This document shows, in pieces, positions 24,625-33,800 of a DNA stretch of 64,000 nt (position 1 is its first letter; every line of letters starts with the position of its first letter). This stretch comes from Streptomyces resistomycificus (lineage in GTDB: Bacteria > Actinomycetota > Actinomycetes > Streptomycetales > Streptomycetaceae), in NCBI RefSeq assembly GCF_001514265.1, contig NZ_KQ948996.1, positions 186,001-250,000 of the forward strand, in the 5' to 3' direction. The notes under the pieces are model-generated. The model worked only from the letters and a program-made list of their open reading frames with translations, was not told where the DNA came from and did no database searches. The position numbers and the translations under genes are program-made.

Positions 24625-27309
24625 TCACCTGCTCTCGCTCGTTCCCGGCTCGTGGAGCGCGGCCCGTCCGGCCTCCAGGCGTGCGACCGGGACGCGGAAC
24701 GGCGAGCAGGAGACGTAGTCCAGGCCGGCCGCGTGGAAGAAGTGGACGGAGTCCGGATCTCCGCCGTGCTCACCGCAGACGCCGATCTTCAGGCCCGGGC
24801 GCGCTGCGCGGCCCTCGTCGACCGCGATCCGGACGAGTCGGCCCACTCCGTCGCGGTCGAGGGTCTCGAACGGCGAGGTGGCGAAGATGCCCTTGTCGAG
24901 GTACGCGGAGAAGAACGCCGCCTCGACGTCGTCGCGGGAGAAGCCCCAGGTGGTCTGCGTGAGGTCGTTGGTGCCGAAGGAGAAGAACTCCGCCTCCTCG
25001 GCGATCCGGCCGGCTGTGAGCGCGGCCCGGGGCAGCTCGATCATCGTGCCGACCGGGCAGTGCACGGGGACACCGGTCTCCTCGGAGACCTCGGCCAGGA
25101 CGCGCTCCACCTCCTCGCGTTCGATGCGCAGTTCCTCGACAGCGCCGACCAGCGGCACCATGATCTCCGCCTCGGGGGAGCCCCCGGCTCTGGTGCGTTC
25201 CACGACCGCCTCGGCGATCGCCCGCACCTGCATGGCGACCAGTCCCGGGACCACGAGGCCCAGCCGCACCCCGCGCAGACCGAGCATCGGGTTCTCCTCG
25301 TGCATGCGGCTGACGGCTTTGAGGAGCGCGGTGTCGTGCGGGTCGGGCACACCGCCCCGGGCCTCGGCGGTCGCCAGGCGCACGGCGAGGTCGGTGCGGT
25401 CGGGCAGGAACTCGTGCAGCGGCGGGTCGATGAGCCGGATCGTGACCGGCAGACCGTCCATCGCCTCCAGGATGCCGGTGAAGTCCCGCCGCTGGAGCGG
25501 GAGCAACGCGCCCAGCGCCTTGTCCCGTTCCGCCTCGTCGTCGGCCAGGATCATCGCCTCGACCAGCTTGCGGCGCTCGCCGAGGAACATGTGCTCGGTG
25601 CGGCACAGCCCGACGCCCTGCGCGCCGAAGCGCCGGGCGCGGGCGGCGTCCTCGGGGGTGTCGGCGTTCGCCCGCACCTCCATCCGCCGGGCGTCGTCGG
25701 CCCGCTCCATGGTGCGGGCCACGGCCTCGACCAGCCCGTCGGACCGCCGGCCCGTCTCGAAGTAGCGCATGACCGCGGAGTCGACGAGCGGAGCGGCACC
25801 CAGGTACACAGCGCCCTCGGACCCGTCGACGGAGACGACCGTGCCCTCCTCGACGGCGGTGTCGCCCACGGTGAAGCGACGTGCTGCGGTGTCGACGGTG
25901 AGTTCCTCGGCACCGCACACGCACACGGTGCCCATGCCGCGGGCGACCACGGCCGCGTGGCTGGTCTTGCCACCGCGGCTGGTCAGCACCGCCTGCGCGG
26001 CGATCATGCCAGGCAGGTCGTCGGGGGTGGTCTCCTGGCGCACGAGGACGACCTTCTCGCCCGCAGTGGCCCGGCGGACCGCTTCGGCCGAGTCGAAGAC
26101 CGCCGCGCCCACGGCCGCACCCGGCGAGGCGGGCAGTCCGTGCGCGAGCGGCTCACCGACTGCCGACGTGTCGAACCGGGGGAACATCAGCCGCACCAGA
26201 CCGTCCCCGCTGACCCGGGCCAGACCCTCGTCCGGGGTGATCAGCTCCTCGTCGACGAGCTCGGTCGCGATGGCGAACGCCGCCTCGGCGGTACGCTTGC
26301 CCACCCGGGTCTGCAACATCCACAGCCGACCGCGCTCGATGGTGAACTCGATGTCGCACAGATCCCGGTAGTGCGTCTCCAAAGTGCCCATGTGACGCCG
26401 CAGTTCGCCGTACGAGAGCGGGTCCAGCTCCTCCAGAGCGGCCAGTGGAACGGTGTTGCGGATGCCGGCCACGACGTCCTCGCCCTGCGCGTTCGCCAGG
26501 TAGTCGCCGTACAGGCCGGGCCGGCCCGTCGCCGGGTCACGGGTGAAGGCGACCCCGCTGCCGGAGTCGGACCCCAGATTGCCGAAGACCATGATCTGCA
26601 CGTTGACCGCGGTGCCCAGGTCGTCCGGGATGTGCTCGCGGCGGCGGTAGAGCCGGGCGCGCTCTCCGTTCCAGGACTCGAAGACGGCGAGCACCGCACG
26701 GCGCAGTTGCTCGTCCGGGGGCTGCGGGAAGTCCTCACCGGTCTGCCTGCGGATCAGGTCCTTGTACGTCCCGACGAGCCTGGCCAGATCCGCCGCGTTG
26801 AGCCCCAGGTCGTTCGTCGCCCCGCGGGATCGCCTGAGGTCGGCCATGGCGTCCTCGAACAGCGAGCTGTCGACGCCCATGACCGTGCTGCCGAACATCT
26901 GCACGAGGCGGCGGTAGGAGTCCCAGGCGAAACGTTCGTTGCCGGAGGCCTTCGTCAGGCCGAGCACGGAGTCGTCGTTGAGGCCGATGTCGAGGATCGT
27001 CTCCATCATGCCGGGCATGGAGAACCGCGCCCCGGAACGGACGGACAGCAGCAGCGGGTCGTCGGGCTGGCCCAGCCGTCGTCCCGCGGCCCGCTCCAGG
27101 GCGCTCAGGTGCTCGGACATCTCGCCGGCCAGGCTGTCCGGCTCGGTGCCGGTGGCCAGGAAGGCCCGGCAGGCCTCGGTGGTCACGGTGAAGCCCGGCG
27201 GGACCGGCAGACCCAACCGGGTCATCTCGGCCAGGTTCGCGCCCTTGCCGCCGAGCAGGGCGGCCATGTCCCGCCCGCCTGATGCGAAGTCGTACACGAG
27301 ACGGACCAT
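24625..27309 (-). CDS. ppdK: Pyruvate, phosphate dikinase
   Basis: An 894-residue enzyme of the usual length, interconverting pyruvate, ATP and phosphate with phosphoenolpyruvate, AMP and diphosphate. The N-terminal ATP-grasp domain starts GGKGANLAEMTRLGLPVPPG; the phospho-His swivelling domain has GGKTSHAAVVARGMG near residue 450; the C-terminal PEP barrel has RIGLCRTEHMF-like GVGLCRTEHMFL near 560, and CGEHGGDP with the catalytic Cys near 840. No frameshift is seen. It is transcribed alone. A long plus-strand frame over it (888 aa) is a shadow. Confidence 0.96.
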   Translation of the reverse strand: MVRLVYDFASGGRDMAALLGGKGANLAEMTRLGLPVPPGFTVTTEACRAFLATGTEPDSLAGEMSEHLSALERAAGRRLGQPDDPLLLSVRSGARFSMPGMMETILDIGLNDDSVLGLTKASGNERFAWDSYRRLVQMFGSTVMGVDSSLFEDAMADLRRSRGATNDLGLNAADLARLVGTYKDLIRRQTGEDFPQPPDEQLRRAVLAVFESWNGERARLYRRREHIPDDLGTAVNVQIMVFGNLGSDSGSGVAFTRDPATGRPGLYGDYLANAQGEDVVAGIRNTVPLAALEELDPLSYGELRRHMGTLETHYRDLCDIEFTIERGRLWMLQTRVGKRTAEAAFAIATELVDEELITPDEGLARVSGDGLVRLMFPRFDTSAVGEPLAHGLPASPGAAVGAAVFDSAEAVRRATAGEKVVLVRQETTPDDLPGMIAAQAVLTSRGGKTSHAAVVARGMGTVCVCGAEELTVDTAARRFTVGDTAVEEGTVVSVDGSEGAVYLGAAPLVDSAVMRYFETGRRSDGLVEAVARTMERADDARRMEVRANADTPEDAARARRFGAQGVGLCRTEHMFLGERRKLVEAMILADDEAERDKALGALLPLQRRDFTGILEAMDGLPVTIRLIDPPLHEFLPDRTDLAVRLATAEARGGVPDPHDTALLKAVSRMHEENPMLGLRGVRLGLVVPGLVAMQVRAIAEAVVERTRAGGSPEAEIMVPLVGAVEELRIEREEVERVLAEVSEETGVPVHCPVGTMIELPRAALTAGRIAEEAEFFSFGTNDLTQTTWGFSRDDVEAAFFSAYLDKGIFATSPFETLDRDGVGRLVRIAVDEGRAARPGLKIGVCGEHGGDPDSVHFFHAAGLDYVSCSPFRVPVARLEAGRAALHEPGTSESR

Positions 27310-28157
27310 GGCGCGGTCTCCTCCGTCGGGCTTCGGGCGGGGTACATCTCAAGGGTCCGCCCTCGGGACCGGAAGTGGCAGGTGCTGTCGGTCCCCCTCC
27401 GAGGGCCGGTCGGCCCAGGCAGGAGATCGCCGACCACGTGGTGGCGGTGTTCTCCGAGGGCCTGACCGACATCGCCTGGCATGCCGGTGCAGACCGCCGC
27501 CGCGCTCGAAGGGCCGTCGCGCTCGAAGGGCCGTCGCGGTCCCGAGGGCCGGGTTGAGGTAGCCCCGTGCCCGCTGGTGCTGGTCGAGCAGGGCCCGGGT
27601 GTCACGGCGATGCCTGAGCACGGGCGCACCACAGTGGTGGCGCAGGGCAGCGCGACTGCGGACCGAAGTGACGGGTCCGCGACGCCGTACGCGTTACCGG
27701 TCTTCGCGGTGGTCAGGTGCTCATTGCCTGCCTGGCCTGCCCGGCGAGCCGAGGCCTTCGTGCTACGGGGCAAGGGCCAGTCCCGTCGGCCCTCGGGAGC
27801 AGACACCACGTCATGACGTGGTGTGCCTGCCACGTGCCGACCTGTGCAGGGGCGCAGCACGGGCGTGAGGCCATGGCGAAGACGGCGTCGCGGGCCGGCC
27901 GCCGACGCCGATCAGGGTGGGCCGAACCGGGCCGGCCGGCCTGCATGCGGCGGACTTGGACCACCGGCCCTGCCGCGCCGCGCTGGCGGACGCCGCCACG
28001 AGCTCTGCCCCTCCACGCGGCCGAAGTTGCCGCATTCATCGAGGTCACCTGGCGGCAGGGCAGCATAGGGGGCCCATGACCTCACGGTTGACCGCCCTGA
28101 CGGTGCGACCGGCCGGCTCCGCCGGGGAGAACAGGCGCGGTGCTGCCATGACTCGCC
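27310..28157. other. Long non-coding or degraded stretch
   Basis: No convincing gene is seen in about 850 bases. One plus-strand fragment near 27,410-27,500 (RQEIADHVVAVFSEGL) and one near 28,020 (LHAAEVAAFIEV) look protein-like but have no recognised family. The dikinase promoter should lie at the left end. A 17-bp tandem repeat is listed separately. Confidence 0.4.
27501..27534. repeat. Two perfect copies of a 17-bp unit
   Basis: CGCGCTCGAAGGGCCGT occurs twice in tandem and a diverged third copy follows. It lies in the degraded stretch upstream of the dikinase gene. Confidence 0.7.
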
Positions 28158-28273
28158 CTACGCGGATCCGCCATTCAGGATGACGAGGTCGAGGCGCCGG
28201 CGGCGCAAGCGGAGGCCGGCGGCGAATGCTGTTGGCCTCCGCCGACCACCACCACATCGGTGTGCCGTGTCAC
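28158..28273 (-). pseudogene. Truncated arsO-like flavin monooxygenase
   Basis: GTG 28273 overlaps the pump stop by four bases and starts VTRHTDVVVVGGGQ, the FAD-binding beta-alpha-beta of ArsO-type monooxygenases. A frameshift follows; in the next frame it continues FAAGLRLRRRRLDLVIL and hits TAG at 28158-28160. Only about 38 residues of more than 350 remain. It would have followed the arsenite pump in the operon. Confidence 0.75.
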
Positions 28274-29361
28274 GCACCCGGTTGCGCGGCGGTGAACTTG
28301 CGTCGCCAGGCCAGGGAGACGTAGACGAGCGCGACCAGGACCGGGACTTCGATGAGCGGGCCGACGACGCCGGAAAGGGCCTGGCCGGAGGTGACGCCGA
28401 AGGTGGCGATGGCGACCGCGATCGCCAGCTCGAAGTTGTTGCCGGCCGCGGTGAAGGCGAGGGTCGCGGTGCGGTCGTAGGCGAGGCCGATCACCTTGCC
28501 GAGCATGAAGGTGCCGAACCACATCACCGCGAAGTACACCAGCAGCGGCAGCGCGATACGGGCGACGTCCAGCGGCTGGGAGGTGATCGTCTTTCCCTGG
28601 AGGGCGAAGAGGACGACGATCGTGAACAGCAGGCCGTACAGCGCCCACGGGCCGATCCGCGGAAGGAAGTCGGACTCGTACCTCTCGCGTCCCAGCTTCT
28701 GCTCGCCGATACGGCGGGTCAGGAACCCGGCCAGCAGCGGGACACCGAGGAAGATGACCACGTTCAGGGCGATCTTCCACATCGAGATGTCGAGGTGCTC
28801 ACCGTCTCCCAGGCCCAGCCATCCCGGCAGGAGATCGAGGTAGAGCCAGCCGAGCAGACCGAAGGCCAGTACCTGGAAGACCGAGTTCAGGGCGACCAGG
28901 ACGGCGGCTGCCTCACGGTCGCCGCATGCCAGGTCGTTCCAGATGATGACCATGGCGATGCAGCGGGCCAGGCCCACGATGATCAGACCGGTGCGGTACT
29001 CCGGCAGGTCCGGCAGGAAGATCCACGCGAGCGCGAACATCACAGCGGGTCCGACGACCCAGTTGATCACCAGGGACGAGACCATGAGCTTGCGGTCGCC
29101 GGTGACCGCGTCGAGCTTGTCGTAGCGGACCTTGGCCAGGACCGGATACATCATGATCAGCAGGCCGAGGGCGATCGGCAGGGAGATGCCGCCGATCTCG
29201 ACCTTCGCCAGCGCGTCGTTCATACCGGGGATGAGCCGGCCCAACCCGAGGCCTACGGCCATGGCGAGCAGGATCCACACGGCAAGGTAGCGGTCCAGCG
29301 TGGAGAGCTTGGCGACGACCGAGGCGTCCTCGGTGGTCGTCGCGGGGGCGTCGGTGGTCAC
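28270..29361 (-). CDS. arsB: ACR3-type arsenite efflux permease
   Basis: A 363-residue membrane protein with about ten spans, of the BASS superfamily. Family signatures include LARCIAMVIIWNDLACGD near residue 132, which carries the key Cys of ACR3 pumps, and TLAFTAAGNNFELAIAVAIA near 300. It exports arsenite as the oxyanion. The GTG start overlaps the arsR stop (GTGA), so it is translated with the repressor. Confidence 0.93.
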   Translation of the reverse strand: MTTDAPATTTEDASVVAKLSTLDRYLAVWILLAMAVGLGLGRLIPGMNDALAKVEIGGISLPIALGLLIMMYPVLAKVRYDKLDAVTGDRKLMVSSLVINWVVGPAVMFALAWIFLPDLPEYRTGLIIVGLARCIAMVIIWNDLACGDREAAAVLVALNSVFQVLAFGLLGWLYLDLLPGWLGLGDGEHLDISMWKIALNVVIFLGVPLLAGFLTRRIGEQKLGRERYESDFLPRIGPWALYGLLFTIVVLFALQGKTITSQPLDVARIALPLLVYFAVMWFGTFMLGKVIGLAYDRTATLAFTAAGNNFELAIAVAIATFGVTSGQALSGVVGPLIEVPVLVALVYVSLAWRRKFTAAQPGA

Positions 29362-29666
29362 GGGCAGGCCCTCTTGCTGTCGGCGTTGGTGCGGGCGGTT
29401 TCAGCAAGTGCCGTGAACTGCCCGGCGAGCGTCTCGAGGACCTCGGGCCTGAGTCGGTAGTAGGTGAACCGGCCGCACGGCTCGGTCTCCACCACTCCGG
29501 CCTCGCGCAGCACCTTCAGATGGTTGGACAGGTTCGTCTGCTTGGCGCCGGTCTCCTCCACCAGATGCGTGGTGCACAGTGTCTCGCGGGCCAGCAGGGT
29601 CACGATCTGGAGCCTGAGCGGCTCGCTCAGCACCCGGATCAGTTCAGTGTCGACTGACGTCAGCAT
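29358..29666 (-). CDS. arsR: ArsR-family arsenic-responsive repressor
   Basis: A 102-residue winged-helix repressor. The recognition helix is KQTNLSNHLKVLREAG at about residues 42-57, and the wing is GRFTYYRL. Cys31 (ETLCTTHL), Cys64 (EPCGRF) and Cys101 near the end could form an As(III) site, a spacing unlike the classic adjacent-Cys E. coli site. It heads the pump operon and lies divergent from the arsC side, so it probably controls both. Confidence 0.92.
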   Translation of the reverse strand: MLTSVDTELIRVLSEPLRLQIVTLLARETLCTTHLVEETGAKQTNLSNHLKVLREAGVVETEPCGRFTYYRLRPEVLETLAGQFTALAETARTNADSKRACP

Positions 29667-29741
29667 GGACTGATACTGTCACATCACCTCGGGCTGATAC
29701 CAGTCCAGACTGACTTGTAGGCCCATCGGAAGGGTCTTCTC
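29667..29741. promoter_or_regulatory. Divergent ars promoter region with repeated CTGATAC
   Basis: The 75-base gap contains CTGATAC twice, near 29,670 and 29,694, the second running into CTGATACCAG. These repeats are candidate ArsR contacts for both transcription directions. Confidence 0.45.
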
Positions 29742-30026
29742 ATGTCCGGCCTCTCTTCACCGCCCCTCCTGCCCGACGACCGCCTTGCCGCCGACACGGC
29801 CGGGCTCGCCCCCCGTCAGGCCGGCCGCTTCTCGGCCGATAGTGTGCAGGGCCTGCTCGCCGACTCCTGCCGGGCTCCGGTCGAAACCGCCTCGACCACG
29901 ACCGGCGGTGAGCGCCGTCGCACCTGTCGCGAGGCCGGGCGCCTGATCGTCCTCGAGCCGCACATCGCGCAGGAGGAGATCAACGCCCGCAAAACCGAGG
30001 TGCCCGCCACCGTGCCGAGCACCTGA
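29742..30026 (+). CDS. Degenerate three-helix-bundle domain protein beside arsC
   Basis: The 94-residue frame starts LPDDRLAADTAGLAPRQAGRF and continues SADSVQGLLADS. This resembles the three-helix-bundle dimerisation domain that precedes or accompanies arsenate reductases in Streptomyces. After residue 42 the similarity fades, and the rest is Arg/Thr-rich, so the end may be frameshifted. It may be a nonfunctional remnant. Confidence 0.45.
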   Translation: MSGLSSPPLLPDDRLAADTAGLAPRQAGRFSADSVQGLLADSCRAPVETASTTTGGERRRTCREAGRLIVLEPHIAQEEINARKTEVPATVPST

Positions 30027-30071
30027 ACTCCACCGCACCACCCGCCACCGCATTCTGTGAGGGAAGAACCG

Positions 30072-30488
30072 ATGTCCGCTCCGCTCGCCTCCGTGCTCTT
30101 CGTCTGCGTCCACAACGCCGGCCGCTCGCAGATGGCCGCCGGATTCCTCAGCCACCTCGCGGGCGACCGGATCGAGGTCCGCTCCGCCGGCTCCGTCCCG
30201 GGCGACCAGGTCAACCCCGCCGCGGTCGAGGCAATGAGGGAAGTAGGCGTCGACATCTCCGCCGCCACGCCGAAGATCCTCACCACCGAGGCTGTCCAGG
30301 CGTCCGACTACGTCATCACGATGGGCTGCGGTGACGCCTGCCCGATCTTCCCCGGCAGGAAGTACCTCGACTGGGCCCTGGAAGACCCCGCGGGAAAGGG
30401 AGTCGAGGCCGTCCGTCCGATCCGCGACCAGATCAGGACCCGCATCGAGGCCCTCATCGCCGAGATCGACGCCGAGCGGGAGGCGTAA
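30072..30488 (+). CDS. arsC: Arsenate reductase, low-molecular-weight phosphatase fold
   Basis: A 138-residue enzyme with the P-loop VCVHNAGRS (Cys12 to Arg18, the CX5R motif) and DYVITMGCGDACPIF near residue 76, which supplies the two redox Cys used by thioredoxin- or mycothiol-linked ArsC. The loop DWALEDPAGKG carries the catalytic Asp. It reduces arsenate to arsenite for the ACR3 pump. It has an AGGGAAG site before ATG 30072. Confidence 0.93.
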   Translation: MSAPLASVLFVCVHNAGRSQMAAGFLSHLAGDRIEVRSAGSVPGDQVNPAAVEAMREVGVDISAATPKILTTEAVQASDYVITMGCGDACPIFPGRKYLDWALEDPAGKGVEAVRPIRDQIRTRIEALIAEIDAEREA

Positions 30489-30669
30489 GCCTTTTCCGCA
30501 CCCGCCTTGGCATCGGTTGGCGCCCAGCAGACGAGGCAGGATCGCCGCCGGCTCGGGGATGAGAACCAGATCCGGGTGATCGACTGCCCGGTGGTCTTCG
30601 AAGACGACGGAGCCTGGCGGGGCCGTAATTCCGTTGTCGGAGCACCAGCCTGTCCGATCGAATGTCGCC

Positions 30670-31434
30670 ATGGGTGATGACGCTCTCTCGAACCATCTGG
30701 AGCAAAACCGACGCTATTGGGATGACGAGGCGGCTGCGTGGCACGGGCCGCTTGCCCGTGATCACTGGTCACAGGCGGAACCGCGTTGGGGATTGTGGGC
30801 AACCCCTGAGTCGCAGGTCTCCGTGCTTCCCGGCGACGTGTCCGGGATGAACACCATTGAGCTGGGCTGCGGCACTGCCTACGTTTCCGCTTGGTTGGCC
30901 AGAGCAGGGGCCCGGCCGGTCGGGATCGACGTCTCGGAGAAGCAGCTCGCCACCGCTCGCGCGATGCAGGGGGAGTTCGGCATCGACTTCCCCCTGGTCC
31001 TCGGCAATGCCGAGAAGGTGCCCTACGAGGACAACACGTTCGGGCTGGCCATCAGCGAGTACGGCGCCTCGTTGTGGTGTGACCCCTACCGGTGGATCCC
31101 GGAGGCAGCCCGGCTTCTCGTTCCCGGAGGCCGGCTGGTGTTCATGCGCTACTCACCGCTGTTCGCGATGTGCGTGCCGTCCGAGGGGCCGGCGTCCACC
31201 AACCTGTCCCGCGGGCAATTCGGCCTGACTCGGCTGGACCAGGGTAATCATGTGCAGTTCATCCTGCCGCATGGCGAAATGCTCCGTCTGCTGCGGTCCT
31301 GCGGCTTCGTCGTCGAGGACCTGATCGAGATTCAGGCGCCGCAGACCGCGCACGAGGGCTACGCCGAAGTCTCCGCCGGATGGGCCCGGCAATGGCCCAG
31401 TGAGGAGATCTGGAAGGCGCGGCTGGCAGGCTGA
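30670..31434 (+). CDS. Class I SAM-dependent methyltransferase
   Basis: A 254-residue methyltransferase with motif I IELGCGTAYVSAWLARAGA near residue 60, the acidic strand GIDVSEKQL, NAEKVPYEDNTFGLAIS near 108 and LVPGGRLVFM near 148. No N- or C-terminal substrate domain is recognised. ATG 30670 lacks a strong ribosome site; TTG 30634 is in frame. The substrate is unknown. Confidence 0.88.
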   Translation: MGDDALSNHLEQNRRYWDDEAAAWHGPLARDHWSQAEPRWGLWATPESQVSVLPGDVSGMNTIELGCGTAYVSAWLARAGARPVGIDVSEKQLATARAMQGEFGIDFPLVLGNAEKVPYEDNTFGLAISEYGASLWCDPYRWIPEAARLLVPGGRLVFMRYSPLFAMCVPSEGPASTNLSRGQFGLTRLDQGNHVQFILPHGEMLRLLRSCGFVVEDLIEIQAPQTAHEGYAEVSAGWARQWPSEEIWKARLAG

Positions 31435-31739
31435 CAGCTCCGGGGACCCCGCATGGCCCTTCCTCGGTGCTCTTGTTCCCTGTCGGGGTAGACCAGAAAT
31501 GGACCCGTAGAGGGGCCAGTAATGGCCAGCCTGCACATCGTGGAGCCGGGGCGTGTCGTGGCAGACGTCGAGTGCGTTGGGAGCTCACCGCGGTGGTCGG
31601 CCCCGGCCAGGGAGGCGCCGTCCCGGCGTCCGGCTGTCCGTGCACGTCCGCCGGCCTCGGGCAGGATGGGCGGGTGCTCCCTCCTCGACTGCTGTGGCGT
31701 GATCCTCGGCCCATCCCTCGCTTCAACCGGCAGGAGCCG
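31435..31739. other. Intergenic region without a recognisable gene
   Basis: Open frames on both strands are present but show no family pattern. It contains the promoter of the small gene at 31740. Confidence 0.35.
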
Positions 31740-32009
31740 GTGACCCTGATCGTCCGTGATCCCGGCTTCTATGAGCCGAGCGACGATGACGACTGCTCAA
31801 CGTTCGGGTATTTCTGCCAGGCGCACGACCGCCCCTATCGGCACGAGTCCTGCGGGGAAGGGCCGCATCTCATCGCTCTGCACTGCCAAGAGCACGGGCC
31901 GGAGAGCATGTGGCCGCAGCCACGCATGTGCATGTTCCCGGAGGGGTTCGAGCCACCGCTGAGCGATGTCCAGCTGGCCTGGGTGCGAGCGGAGGACGAC
32001 GCTGTCTAG
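31740..32009 (+). CDS. Small acidic hypothetical protein with Cys and His
   Basis: An 89-residue frame from GTG 31740 with AGGAG just upstream. Several Cys and His occur (CSTFGYFCQAHDRPYRHESC, then LHCQEHGPE), which could bind a metal. No known family is recognised. The frame extends upstream to 31467, but that part looks non-coding. Confidence 0.45.
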   Translation: MTLIVRDPGFYEPSDDDDCSTFGYFCQAHDRPYRHESCGEGPHLIALHCQEHGPESMWPQPRMCMFPEGFEPPLSDVQLAWVRAEDDAV

Positions 32010-32048
32010 CGTGGTAGAAGGTGGTTCCTGAGCAGCGCACACACCGCA

Positions 32049-32071
32049 CCCCACCTGGTGATCAGGTGGGG
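32049..32071. terminator. Hairpin between convergent genes
   Basis: CCCCACCTG and CAGGTGGGG form a perfect 9-bp stem with loop GTGAT. It lies 40 bases after the small gene and faces the end of the phosphatase gene, so it may stop both. Confidence 0.7.
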
Positions 32072-32223
32072 CGCTTGCTGCCGAAGGAACCGGGTGGCGA
32101 TGAGGCTCGGCGGGCCACGAAGGCCCGGACCGGGCCGGGTCGGGTCGGGTCGGTCGGGGCGGGTCGTGCGGAGCGGATTCCCGGCTCTCGGGGATCACCA
32201 GCCGAGCCGATCAGGATGCTCAC

Positions 32224-33060
32224 TCACGCTGTGTTCAGGTCGGTGCGCAGCAAGTGGTGGTCCGAGTACCGGGTCGGATGCACGTGGTGCTCGAGCGGGG
32301 CGATGCCTCGTAGGAAGATGTAGTCGAACTTGCTCTGCCAGTCCGTGGTCGCCTTGCAGTCGCCGGTGGGCGAGGGACGGCACGCGGGGTCCGTATCGGC
32401 CGCCAGAGCCCACATCCCGGCGAGTTCGGGGGCGTCGGGCACGGCGTTGAAGTCGCCGAGGACGATCGCGCGGTCGTGCTGGGCGACGTCTGGGGCGAGT
32501 ACGCGGGTCTGGTCGGCCCGGACTGTTTCTTGACGCCGTTCCGCAAGGTGCGTGTTGAAGACTCGCACGGGCTTGCCCCCCACAGTGGTGGTGACGGCCA
32601 TGTACCCACGGTCTTCGGATCCGCCGTCGGGGTACTCCGCAATCACGTGGTCGGTCATCGGTGCCGCGGAGAGAATCGCCTGGCCGAAGGCGCCTGGACT
32701 CCACGGCGCCCCTCCACAGCGGCCCCAATTGCGAAGAACCGAACCGTACTCGACGTGGTAGACCAGCCCGTGCAGGTTCTCCAGATGGTCCCGGATCCGC
32801 TCGACGTCGCGCACGCACGCTTCCTGTAGGCCGATGACCTGGGGCGCGTACCTGGCGATCTCCGCTGCCCGGTCAACGTTGCTTACGTCGCAGGGGTTGC
32901 AGATGTTCCACGTCATGACCCGGTTCGACACGACATCCCTGACGGGCTCGACGGGCAGCGACCTGGCGAAGAGGGCACCGCTCGGTGCGCTGGGGCCGAC
33001 GAGTACCGTGCAGGCCACGATCAAGGCGCCCGCGAGCAAACGCACGTTTCTGCCGAGCAC
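32224..33060 (-). CDS. Secreted endonuclease/exonuclease/phosphatase-family protein
   Basis: A 278-residue exported protein. GTG 33060 has GAGGAGG five bases upstream, which fixes the start; the open frame reaches 33171. Residues about 1-30 form a signal peptide (LLAGALIVACTVLVGPSAPSG). The EEP fold motifs follow: MTWNICNPCD, VIGLQEACVRD, VFNTHLAERR, VLGDFNAVPD, and SDHHLLRTDL at the C-terminus with the catalytic His. Members are nucleases, sphingomyelinases or phosphatases; the exact substrate is open. Confidence 0.9.
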   Translation of the reverse strand: MLGRNVRLLAGALIVACTVLVGPSAPSGALFARSLPVEPVRDVVSNRVMTWNICNPCDVSNVDRAAEIARYAPQVIGLQEACVRDVERIRDHLENLHGLVYHVEYGSVLRNWGRCGGAPWSPGAFGQAILSAAPMTDHVIAEYPDGGSEDRGYMAVTTTVGGKPVRVFNTHLAERRQETVRADQTRVLAPDVAQHDRAIVLGDFNAVPDAPELAGMWALAADTDPACRPSPTGDCKATTDWQSKFDYIFLRGIAPLEHHVHPTRYSDHHLLRTDLNTA

Positions 33061-33554
33061 CGTCGCCTCCTCAAAGTGGATACCCGTGGCATCTGACGTC
33101 TCTACGCATGAGGTTATGGGACGAGGTTGTGAGCGACGGGGACTTTTCGATCTTTTCGCCGAGCTGTTCACGAGAGCCGGACAGCTCGACCCCGCGAGGT
33201 CAGGTCGGCATTCTCGCCCTGGTCAGCCTGATTGCCGTGACGTGGGTGTCTTTGCCCGGATTCTCCAAGCCGAGGCTGTGGCCGTGCAGCCACCGCCCCG
33301 TGCTTCGGCGATCGCGCGGCCGGCGGGCCGAGCGCACGCACACCTGCGCCCAGGCGGTGCGGGGTGCCGCCAGTTCCCGCCGCAGCTCGGTCAGCTCCGG
33401 CACCGGGGCCTGGTGCAGGCAGCCGTCCGCGCCGAGCTGGTGGACCGGGTGAAGCCGCTGGTGGCCGCTCCGACCGGCGGCGAATGCCGCTCGGCCCTCG
33501 GCATTTTGACGATCACGCCTGCCGGCCGCTGGTCGACGGACAGCGCGGGCCGCG
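33061..33554. other. Degraded region before the GH32 fragment
   Basis: Several coding-like scraps occur on both strands but none can be named. The left end holds the promoter of the secreted phosphatase-family gene. Confidence 0.35.
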
Positions 33555-33782
33555 GTGATCCGTCTGGTCGCCAAGGCCAACGGCTACTTCGGCGACGCCG
33601 CCGCCCTCGCCCGCGTCCCGGCCCTGATCCGCCGCGGCACGACTTACCCGGTGCGGGTGCTGGCGGAGGGCGACCGTATCCAGGTGTTCCTCAACGGCAC
33701 CCGGATCATCGACGTGACGGACACGACGTACGCCGATGGCCACATCGCCCTGAACGTGTTCGGAGGGAGGGCGGCGTACCAG
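33555..33782 (+). pseudogene. C-terminal fragment of a GH32 (levanase/inulinase-like) hydrolase
   Basis: The frame reads LVAKANGYFGDAAALARVP, TTYPVRVLAEGDRIQVFLNG and IDVTDTTYADGHIALNVFGG, which resembles the C-terminal beta-sandwich of Streptomyces GH32 or related secreted glycosidases. The catalytic propeller is absent upstream, and the last few residues are replaced by unrelated sequence after GGRAAYQ. Both ends are therefore truncated. Confidence 0.62.
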
Positions 33783-33800
33783 GCACCTACGCAAGCCCCT

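Noticed and set aside
24616..27282. Very long plus-strand frame (888 residues) over the dikinase gene
   Set aside because: It is antisense to a perfectly conserved enzyme and shows no domain; long shadows are expected in high-GC DNA.
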